Below are positions 49,969-55,622 of a stretch of DNA of 55,622 bases, piece by piece; position 1 is the first letter of the stretch; each line of letters starts with the position of its first letter. Source of the DNA: Salinarimonadaceae bacterium (lineage in GTDB: Bacteria > Pseudomonadota > Alphaproteobacteria > Rhizobiales > Beijerinckiaceae). The translations under genes were made by a program, and so were the position numbers. A model generated the notes under the pieces. That model saw only the letters and a program-made list of their open reading frames with translations. It had not been told where the DNA came from and searched no databases. The stretch is taken from the NCBI GenBank assembly GCA_007693435.1, contig REDO01000053.1:1-55622 (forward strand), written 5' to 3'.

Positions 49969-50495
49969 CCTATCGCCGCGATCACCGTATCGATCGGCAG
50001 GAACAGCATCCGGCTGTCCTCGGGATATTCGATGAACTCCGCGCAGCGCAGATGGAAGCGCTTGGCCGCGTCGTCCTTGGCGTGGACCAGAACCGCCCCG
50101 ATGCCGATGCTTTGCGATGCCAGAGCGACCCGGCGCAGCGCATCCGACAGCAGGTCCGCCCCGAGGCCCTTGCCCGCGTAGTCGCGGCTGACCGCGAGGC
50201 GCCCGATCACGGAAACGGGGATGGCGTCTGGCGCATTGCGCCTGAGCTTGCCCGGCGCGGCTGCGCGCTCCACCGCACCGGCCGAAATGCAGTAATAGCC
50301 CACGACCCGGCTATCCGAACACACGACATAGGTGCGTGAGAAGCGGCTTTCATTCTTCAAGGCCCGATGCCGCAGCCAGTCGTTCAGCGCGGGCTCGCCG
50401 CAGTCGAAGGCCGAGAGGTCATGCCCGGCGGCCAGGGGGACGGGCGCAGCCAGCCGCGGAGCGGAACCGTCCGACGCGCCGCCTATTTCCGCCAT
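49965..50495 (-). CDS. GNAT acetyltransferase, TacT-like toxin
   Basis: 176 residues. Features of type II GNAT toxins: LSAFDCGEPALNDWLRHRAL, TYVVCSDSRVVGYYCISAG, then the acetyl-CoA loop GRLAVSRDYAGKGLGADLL and FIEYPEDSRMLFLPI. These toxins acetylate the amino group of charged aminoacyl-tRNA and stop translation. The start overlaps the end of the DUF1778 antitoxin gene by 13 bases, the standard antitoxin-toxin order. A nine- to ten-residue N-terminal extension, GGASDGSAPRL, precedes the usual beginning. Convergent with cysN. Confidence 0.88.
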   Translation of the reverse strand: MAEIGGASDGSAPRLAAPVPLAAGHDLSAFDCGEPALNDWLRHRALKNESRFSRTYVVCSDSRVVGYYCISAGAVERAAAPGKLRRNAPDAIPVSVIGRLAVSRDYAGKGLGADLLSDALRRVALASQSIGIGAVLVHAKDDAAKRFHLRCAEFIEYPEDSRMLFLPIDTVIAAIG

Positions 50496-50824
50496 GCCGG
50501 GGGCCGACGCAGCAGCGACTTCAGTTTCGGACCCGGCGCCGGCGGATTGTCGAGCGCATGCATGAAGGCGTCGTAGCGCTCGGGAGCGAGCGAGAACAGG
50601 CGCTGGTCGAGCAGCACATCGATCGCCCTCCCTCGGGCGCTCTCGACCATGAATTCCGTGCGCGTCTTGCCCAGAACCGCCGCGGCGTCGTCGATGAGCT
50701 GGCGGGCGCCGGATTCGATCCGAAGATTGATGCTGCCCTTCGCGTCTGACGCGGCCGGGCGCACCGCGGCGGCGATCGTTTCGCGGCGTGCAGCTTCGGA
50801 AGAGGCGGCGCGGGTCTTTGGCAT
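50483..50824 (-). CDS. DUF1778 ribbon-helix-helix antitoxin, TacA-like
   Basis: 113 residues. After a disordered N-terminus, SINLRIESGARQLIDDAA and LGKTRTEFMVESARGRA form the ribbon-helix-helix DNA-binding domain; the C-terminus DAFMHALDNPPAPGPKLKSL and the RRPPAW end are the toxin-wrapping tail of TacA-type antitoxins. It should neutralise the downstream acetyltransferase and repress its own promoter with it. ATG at 50824 follows no ribosome site but sits at the predicted transcription start (see 50831-50863); an upstream in-frame start is much weaker by homology. Confidence 0.86.
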   Translation of the reverse strand: MPKTRAASSEAARRETIAAAVRPAASDAKGSINLRIESGARQLIDDAAAVLGKTRTEFMVESARGRAIDVLLDQRLFSLAPERYDAFMHALDNPPAPGPKLKSLLRRPPAWRK

Positions 50825-50830
50825 GATCGA

Positions 50831-50863
50831 AATATGGCCGCGTGTATCCACAGTGTCAATACA
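50831..50863 (-). promoter_or_regulatory. Promoter and autoregulatory dyad of the toxin-antitoxin pair
   Basis: On the minus strand TTGACA (50854-50859), 17 bases, CATATT (50831-50836) form a good promoter. Its start point would fall at about 50823-50825, at the antitoxin ATG, predicting a leaderless mRNA; no ribosome site precedes the ATG. The inverted repeat TGTAT-N11-ATACA (50843-50863) overlaps the -35 box and spacer, with an inner ACA-G-TGT. It is placed where a TacA/TacT complex would block transcription. Confidence 0.55.
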
Positions 50864-50926
50864 GCGGGTAGGGAAGACAACCCGATTCCCTGCCAACGCT
50901 GGCGCGGATCCAGTCGCCGCGCAACG

Positions 50927-51991
50927 TTACCCGCCCCAGGTCTTGCCAAGAACCCGCGCCCAGTTGCGCCAGCAGAACTTCTCCATCAGCTCCTCGCCGT
51001 AGCCGTGGGCGAGCATGGCGCGGCGAAGCGCCGGGAGGCCCGCGCAGTCGCCGATGGCGTCGGGCACGGTCGCGCCGTCGAAATCGGAGCCGAAGCCGAC
51101 GCAATCCTCGCCCAGAATGCCGATCAGATGATCGAGCTGGCGCAATATCAGATCGAGGCCGACGTCGGAATCCATGCGCCCGTCGGGGCGCAGGAAGGCG
51201 GCGGCGAAGTTGAGGCCCACCATGCCGTCGCTGTCGCGGATGCGCTCCAGCTGGCGATCGGTGAGATTGCGGGCGTGCGGGCACACGGCGTGCGCGTTCG
51301 AATGCGTGGCGACGATCGGCGCGTCGGTGATCGCTGCGAGATCGTCGAAGCCGCGTTCGTTCAGATGCGAAACGTCGAGCATGATCTTCAGCGCGTTGCA
51401 GCGGCGCACGAGTTCCTTGCCGAGATCAGTCAATCCCGACCCCGTATCCCCCGTCGAGGGGTAGCGGAAGGGCACGCCGTGGCCAAAAGCGTTCGGACGG
51501 CTCCAGACCGGACCCAGCGAGCGCAGCCCGGCGGCGTGGAACACTTCGAGCGCCGCGAAATCCGCGTCGATCGCCTCCGCGCCCTCCATGTGGAGCACGG
51601 CCGCCATGCGCTCGCCGCCGATCGCCTCCTCAAGGGCCGGCGCATCGCGGCAGATCGTGACGGCGCCCGCCGCCTCGAGCCTGTGCGCCCATGCGATCTG
51701 GTCGATGACGACGGCGATGGCGGCGCTCCAGCCGATCGCCGGCGGCAGGGCCACGTCGTAGCGCGGCCGGCGCATCAGATCGTCGGCGGCCTCGGCCTCC
51801 TCGATCGATCCGGGCACGTAGACCGCGAAGAACCCGCCAGCGAAGCCGCCGCGGCGCGCGCGGGGCAGATCGATATGCCCGCCGCGATAGCCGGAGACGA
51901 CGCCTTCCACGTCCGTAACGCGGCGATGGAGCTTGAGCAGGAGATCGTTGTGACCGTCGAAAATCGGCGGCGTGCGCAAGCCTGAGATCAT
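50927..51991 (-). CDS. Membrane dipeptidase-family protein (peptidase M19)
   Basis: 354 residues. Zinc-site pieces of the renal dipeptidase family are clear: FDGHNDLLLKL (H-x-D), LHMEGAEAI (bridging Glu), DVSHLNERGFDDL and ATHSNAHAV (two His) and GSDFDGA. M19 enzymes hydrolyse dipeptides, often with a D-residue or dehydropeptide, so a link to the D-amino-acid genes 17 kb away is possible but remote. ATG chosen with AAGGA eight bases upstream. No signal peptide, so cytoplasmic despite the family name. Confidence 0.9.
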   Translation of the reverse strand: MISGLRTPPIFDGHNDLLLKLHRRVTDVEGVVSGYRGGHIDLPRARRGGFAGGFFAVYVPGSIEEAEAADDLMRRPRYDVALPPAIGWSAAIAVVIDQIAWAHRLEAAGAVTICRDAPALEEAIGGERMAAVLHMEGAEAIDADFAALEVFHAAGLRSLGPVWSRPNAFGHGVPFRYPSTGDTGSGLTDLGKELVRRCNALKIMLDVSHLNERGFDDLAAITDAPIVATHSNAHAVCPHARNLTDRQLERIRDSDGMVGLNFAAAFLRPDGRMDSDVGLDLILRQLDHLIGILGEDCVGFGSDFDGATVPDAIGDCAGLPALRRAMLAHGYGEELMEKFCWRNWARVLGKTWGG

Positions 51992-52213
51992 ATGCCATCC
52001 TTCGAAATCGCTTCTCGCGGTCGCGAGGTTGGGCCGGGGAACGCTGCGGCGCAACCCGAAAATTCAGCCGCGCGCCATGCGCGCCCGGCGCCCTTGCGGT
52101 AGAAGGGAAAGCGCCACGACGAATGCGACGGCGAGGCCGGTCGCGCTTCATCGTGGTATTCGGCTCCTCCGGGAGCCTCGACGCCCGATCACGATCGGAA
52201 GGGAGACAAACGC

Positions 52214-52558
52214 ATGTTCATCGCCATGAACCGCTTCAAGGTCGCCAGGGGCCGCGAGGCCGAGTTCGAGGAAATCTGGCGCGGCCGCAAGACGCGCCTC
52301 GACGAGATGGAGGGCTTCACCGGCTTTCAGCTGCTGCGCGGCCCGGAGCGCGAAGACCACACGCTCTATGCGTCTCACTCGACCTGGACGAACCGCGAAT
52401 TATTCACGGCATGGACCAAGTCCGAGCAGTTCCGCGATTCGCATCGGAACGCCGGCGGCGCCAAGGGACTGTATCTGGGCCCTCCGGATTTCGAGGGCTT
52501 CGAGGCCGTGATCACTGAACAGGCCTCGTCGCCGCCTCGCCGGGAGGATGCGCCCTGA
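52214..52558 (+). CDS. Antibiotic biosynthesis monooxygenase (ABM)-fold protein
   Basis: 114 residues. A ferredoxin-like ABM/IsdG fold: MFIAMNRFKVARGREAEFEEIW, MEGFTGFQLLRGPERED and YASHSTWTNRELFTAWTKS fit HmoA/heme-degrading-like and other ABM proteins. Whether it binds heme cannot be told; the usual heme His is possible in EQFRDSHRNAGG. Ribosome site GGAAGGGAGA about nine bases upstream. Divergent from the dipeptidase and convergent with the CurA-like gene; no operon partners. Confidence 0.85.
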   Translation: MFIAMNRFKVARGREAEFEEIWRGRKTRLDEMEGFTGFQLLRGPEREDHTLYASHSTWTNRELFTAWTKSEQFRDSHRNAGGAKGLYLGPPDFEGFEAVITEQASSPPRREDAP

Positions 52559-52683
52559 CCCGAGGCCCTGCCCGCTCCCCGTCCCGGAAACGCCCACGGG
52601 GAAGCCGGGACGGCTCACGCATCCACTCGGAATGCCCGGTCGTCCCGGCGCGGTCCGCCAACGGGCGATGATAGGCGTCGCCG

Positions 52684-53706
52684 TCAGCCTTCGAGCCTGA
52701 CGAGCTGCTTGCCGAAATTCCGGCCCTCCATCAGCCTCATGAAGGCTTCCGGCATGCGCTCGATCCCGTCGAGCACATCCTCGCGGGTCTCGAGCTTGCC
52801 TTCGGCGGCGAGCGCCGCCAGCCGGTTCAGCGCCTCGTCGCGGCGGTGATACCAGTCGAAGACGAGGAAGCCGTGCATGCTGGCGCGGGTGACGATGAGG
52901 TGCCCTATGAAGCGCTCGCCCATATCGGGCTTGCCCGCCTGGCCGGCGAGCGCGATGCGGCCGCACTGGACGACGCGGGCGTAGTTCGCGAGGTTCTTCA
53001 TCACCGCGTCGTGGATCGGGCCGGCGGTGTTGTCGAAGAAGACGTCAACTCCGCGCGGACAAGCGCTCGCCACCGCTTTCACGAGATCGCCGGCGGCGTG
53101 ATAGTTGATCGTCTCGTCAAAACCGATCTCGCGGCACCAGGCGAGCTTGTCGTCGCGCCCGGCGATGCCGACGACGCGGCAACCCGCGATCTTCGCGAGC
53201 TGACCGACGAGCTGCCCCACGGCGCCGGAAGCGGCCGAGACCACGACCGTATCGCCCGGGCGCGGGCGGCCGACTTCGAGCAGGCCGAACCAGGCCGTCA
53301 TGCCCGGCATGCCGAGCCAGGACAGCGCGCTCTGGATCGGCGCAAGGGCAGGATCGATCCGGAAGACGCCGCCCTGCGCGGGCGTCAGAAGCGCCCATTC
53401 CTGCCAGCCCACATCCATGGATTCCACGATGTCGCCGGGCTTCCATGCGGGATGGTTGGAGACCGTGACCTCGCCGACGCCGCCGCCCTGCATCAGCTCG
53501 CCGATCTCGACGCCCTTGGCGTATCCCTTGGCGGGGCTGATGCGCCCGCGCATGTAGGGATCGACGGAGAGCCACTTCACGCGCACGAGGATCTGACCCG
53601 GGCCGGGCTGGGGGATCGGGTCCTCGCTCATGCGCCAGGTGTCCACGGAGGGCATGCCCTCGGGATACTCCTTCAGCAGCCAGCGGCGATTGACGCCTTC
53701 ACTCAT
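52684..53706 (-). CDS. NADP-dependent oxidoreductase, CurA/leukotriene B4 dehydrogenase-like
   Basis: 340 residues, zinc-independent medium-chain reductase. VKWLSVDPYMRGRISPAKGY, GGGVGEVTVSNHP, the LGMPGMTAWFGLLEVGRPRPGDTVVVSAASGAVG run in pieces WLGMPGMTAWFGLL and GDTVVVSAASGAVGQ, and DVFFDNTAGPIHDAVM are family hallmarks. Relatives (curcumin reductase CurA, PTGR1) reduce alpha,beta-unsaturated ketones and aldehydes with NADPH, which fits detoxification. GGAGGA lies six bases before ATG; the frame is open further. Confidence 0.92.
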   Translation of the reverse strand: MSEGVNRRWLLKEYPEGMPSVDTWRMSEDPIPQPGPGQILVRVKWLSVDPYMRGRISPAKGYAKGVEIGELMQGGGVGEVTVSNHPAWKPGDIVESMDVGWQEWALLTPAQGGVFRIDPALAPIQSALSWLGMPGMTAWFGLLEVGRPRPGDTVVVSAASGAVGQLVGQLAKIAGCRVVGIAGRDDKLAWCREIGFDETINYHAAGDLVKAVASACPRGVDVFFDNTAGPIHDAVMKNLANYARVVQCGRIALAGQAGKPDMGERFIGHLIVTRASMHGFLVFDWYHRRDEALNRLAALAAEGKLETREDVLDGIERMPEAFMRLMEGRNFGKQLVRLEG

Positions 53707-54015
53707 ATGCGGTCCTCCGGGGGTCTTCTTCTTTGGCTGACGTAAGGAAACATTTCCGCCTCCGCGCCACAAGCGTCATGGCGCGACCTCCGGCCCTGCT
53801 GCCCGGTCCTGTCAGGGACAGGACGGCGCCGCCAGGGCCCAATCGGCGCAACAAGCGCTTGCGTTGGACAGGAACTCGCCGGCTCGCCCGGGCTTCGGAC
53901 AATCCCGCCTGAAAGCCTTGGGCCTTGGCGATATATCGGCCGGCAAGAACCGGTTCCCGGACAAGGGCCGTCGTCAATATTCTGAGGTCGTTCTCTGATC
54001 AGTTTGAGGATTGCT
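53707..54015. other. Gene-free region between the CurA-like and uxuA genes
   Basis: About 309 bases without a credible coding frame. Contains the hairpin at 53806-53824 and, nearer uxuA, AT-richer sequence. No RNA gene or mobile element seen. Confidence 0.5.
53806..53824. repeat. Perfect 8-bp inverted repeat upstream of the CurA-like gene
   Basis: GTCCTGTC-AGG-GACAGGAC, 100 bases before the CurA-like start and 190 bases after the uxuA stop on the same strand. It could be a uxuA terminator hairpin, or an operator for the CurA-like gene. No T-run on either side. Confidence 0.4.
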
Positions 54016-55221
54016 TCAATGTCGGGCGAATTTGCCTGCCGGCTGCGAGAGCGCGTGGGCGAGCCCGCGCAATTCGGCGAGCCCTTTCAGTCGCCCGATG
54101 GCCGAATAGCCGGGATTGACCGGCCGGTGGAGATCGTCAAGCATCCGATGACCGTGGTCGGGTCGAAAAACGATGGCCCTGTCGGATGGCCGCGACGCGC
54201 TCTCGCGCAAGAGAACGCGCATGACCGCCACCATGTCGACGTCTCCGCGCAGATGCTCCGCCTCATGAAAGCTCTTTCCGTCAGCCTCACGCAGCGTGGA
54301 GCGCAAATGGGCGAAATGGATGCGCGACGCGAAACGTCGCGCCATCGCAGCGAGGCGATTGTCCGGGCGCACGCCGAGCGAACCCGTGCAAAAGCACATC
54401 CCGTTGGCCGGAGACGGCGCCGCCTCGAACAGGGCCGCGTAGTCGCGCGCGGTCGATGCGATGCGAGGCAGTCCGAACAGCGGCCTCGGCGGATCGTCCG
54501 GATGGAGGGTCAGAAAGACCCCGCGCTCCTCGGCGATCGGCGTCACCTTTTCGAGGAACGAGACGATATTCGCCCGCAGCCGCGCAGAATCGACGCCGCG
54601 ATAGGCGGCCAGGCTGTCGCGAAAACCCTCGAGGTCGAGCGAATCCGTCGCCGCGCCCGGCAGTCCAGCGGCGATCGTCCGGCTCAGCGCCGCGATCTCT
54701 TGTTCGCTCATGCGTTCGAACGCGCGCCTCGCCTCGTCCCGCTCGACGTCCGAATAATCGCTCTCGGCGCCGGGCCGCCGGAGGATGCAGAGATCGAAAG
54801 CCGCGAAGCGCGTGTGGTCGAAGCGCAACGCCGTCGCGCCATTCGGGAGCGGCCAATCGAGATCGGTGCGCGTCCAGTCGACGACGGGCATCACGTTGTA
54901 GCAGACGATCCGGATGCCGGCGCCGGCGACGGCCTCGAGACTGGCGATCCAGCTGTCGACCGCCGCGCGCGCCGCCACGCCCCGGTGCTTGATCGCGTCG
55001 GGCACCGGAATGCTCTCGACCACGCTCCAGCGCAGCTTCGTGCGTCCCGGAGGCGTATTCTCGATCAGGGCCTTGTGCGCCTCGACCTCGGCCGGGCTCC
55101 AGGCCTCGCCCGGCAGGCGCCCGTGCAAAGCCGAGACGATATCGCTGGCCCCCGCCTGGCGAACGGCGTCGAGCCCGACCGGATCCTTTGGACCGAACCA
55201 CCGCCATCCTTCCCGCATCAT
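54016..55221 (-). CDS. uxuA: Mannonate dehydratase UxuA
   Basis: 401 residues, normal UxuA length. WRWFGPKDPVGLDAVRQAG at the start and VSALHGRLPGEAWSPAEV are diagnostic; the metal ligands appear in FLTLHPDDPP (His), MCFCTGSLG (Cys), IHFAHLRSTLR (His) and FRPDHGHRM (Asp). It dehydrates D-mannonate to 2-keto-3-deoxygluconate in hexuronate catabolism. ATG 55221 has GGGAGA eight bases upstream; a GTG at 55242 is alternative. It lies 17 bases after the dehydrogenase gene at the window edge, so cotranscribed; a kinase or uxuB/regulator may be beyond the edge. Confidence 0.93.
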   Translation of the reverse strand: MMREGWRWFGPKDPVGLDAVRQAGASDIVSALHGRLPGEAWSPAEVEAHKALIENTPPGRTKLRWSVVESIPVPDAIKHRGVAARAAVDSWIASLEAVAGAGIRIVCYNVMPVVDWTRTDLDWPLPNGATALRFDHTRFAAFDLCILRRPGAESDYSDVERDEARRAFERMSEQEIAALSRTIAAGLPGAATDSLDLEGFRDSLAAYRGVDSARLRANIVSFLEKVTPIAEERGVFLTLHPDDPPRPLFGLPRIASTARDYAALFEAAPSPANGMCFCTGSLGVRPDNRLAAMARRFASRIHFAHLRSTLREADGKSFHEAEHLRGDVDMVAVMRVLLRESASRPSDRAIVFRPDHGHRMLDDLHRPVNPGYSAIGRLKGLAELRGLAHALSQPAGKFARH

Positions 55222-55238
55222 CGCGTCATCTCCCGAGG

Positions 55239-55622
55239 TCACAGCGCGACCAGCGCCTTGACGACGCCGCTCGTCGGGGCGATCAGGGCCGGCATCATGC
55301 GCGGCAGTTCCGCAAGCGGAAACTGATGCGTGGCGAGCGCCTTCGTCGGCGCCTGCCCGGCGCGCATCGCCGCCAGCACCCGCTCGAAATCGTCAGCCAG
55401 GGCGTTGCGGCTGCCGATCAGCCGCATCTCGCGCTTGTGGAATTCCGGATCCGCGAAGCTGATGCGTTCGTTGACGACACTGACGAGCACATAGGAGCCG
55501 GTATGCGCGACATAGGCGAAACTGTTCTCGATGGAGCCGGCGTTCCCGGTGGCGTCGAAGACGACGTCGAAAAAATTCCCGTCGGTGAGGGCGGCGAGCG
55601 CAGCCTCGGCTCCCGCCCCGGC
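55239..55622 (-). CDS. Zinc-type alcohol dehydrogenase, C-terminal part (RspB-like)
   Basis: The 127 C-terminal residues are in the window and the frame is open at the right edge. FFDVVFDATGNAGSIENSF and YVLVSVVNERISFADPEFHK are the second half of a medium-chain dehydrogenase Rossmann domain; KREMRLIGSRNALADDF and FPLAELPRMM follow. This closely resembles the RspB/galactonate-dehydrogenase-like branch of zinc alcohol dehydrogenases often next to uxuA in proteobacterial uronate or aldonate operons. The zinc-binding half lies outside. It precedes uxuA by 17 bases and probably oxidises a related sugar acid (for example L-gulonate to fructuronate). Confidence 0.85.
   Translation of the reverse strand, partial: AGAGAEAALAALTDGNFFDVVFDATGNAGSIENSFAYVAHTGSYVLVSVVNERISFADPEFHKREMRLIGSRNALADDFERVLAAMRAGQAPTKALATHQFPLAELPRMMPALIAPTSGVVKALVAL

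Overview
The window is GC-rich bacterial chromosome with long non-coding-strand open frames, dense operons and ATGA/GTGA overlaps. Gene content (APS-type sulfate reduction with cysG-cysI-cysJ, many ABC/TRAP importers, LivM-LivG fusion, BKACE enzymes, N-acyl-D-amino-acid catabolism) points to an alphaproteobacterium, most likely a free-living member of the Hyphomicrobiales (Rhizobiales). This is inferred from content; there is no rRNA marker. I saw no tRNA, rRNA, CRISPR array, insertion sequence or integrase.

Layout. (1) 1-6.9 kb: end of a short-chain dehydrogenase, then a carboxymuconolactone-decarboxylase-like gene heading an oligopeptide-type ABC importer operon with its own promoter (845-890). 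(2) 7.3-9.8 kb: a Na+/H+ antiporter with a cyclic-nucleotide-binding tail. (3) 9.9-13.1 kb: a three-gene TRAP importer. (4) 13.3-22.7 kb: a double-CMD protein, a branched-chain-type ABC importer, a carnitine-dehydrogenase-like enzyme, an alpha/beta hydrolase and a LysR regulator, all rightward. Facing it leftward (22.7-28.8 kb) are a BKACE beta-keto-acid cleavage enzyme, an NTF2-FMO flavin monooxygenase, a second hydrolase, an iron alcohol dehydrogenase and a LysR regulator. Together these read as an uptake-plus-catabolism island. (5) 28.9-34.4 kb: TAXI-TRAP importer, N-acyl-D-amino-acid deacylase and D-amino-acid dehydrogenase, an apparently self-contained route for N-acyl-D-amino acids. (6) 34.5-38.2 kb: NodU/CmcH-type carbamoyltransferase, DUF5989 miniprotein, SxtJ-family membrane protein and a divergent membrane-anchored SGNH protein, a poorly understood conserved module. 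(7) 38.3-41 kb: PTS IIA-like protein, LPG-synthase/YbhN-type membrane protein and LLM flavin oxidoreductase.

(8) 41-50 kb: assimilatory sulfate reduction. cysJ-cysI-cysG run left and cysH-cysD-cysN run right from a central Lrp/AsnC regulator; both arms carry a near-identical inverted repeat (46058-46075 and 46727-46744), which predicts a shared operator. CysDN makes APS, CysH reduces it to sulfite, CysJI reduces sulfite to sulfide and CysG makes the siroheme CysI needs. (9) 50-50.9 kb: a TacA/TacT-like (DUF1778/GNAT) toxin-antitoxin pair whose promoter predicts a leaderless antitoxin mRNA. (10) 50.9-55.6 kb: M19 dipeptidase, small monooxygenase-fold protein, CurA-like reductase, mannonate dehydratase and the end of a zinc alcohol dehydrogenase.

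The strongest candidates for new biology are the catabolic island in (4), the carbamoyltransferase/SxtJ/DUF5989/SGNH module in (6) and the Lrp-operator circuit in (8). All functional assignments rest on reading motifs and context; no searches were run.
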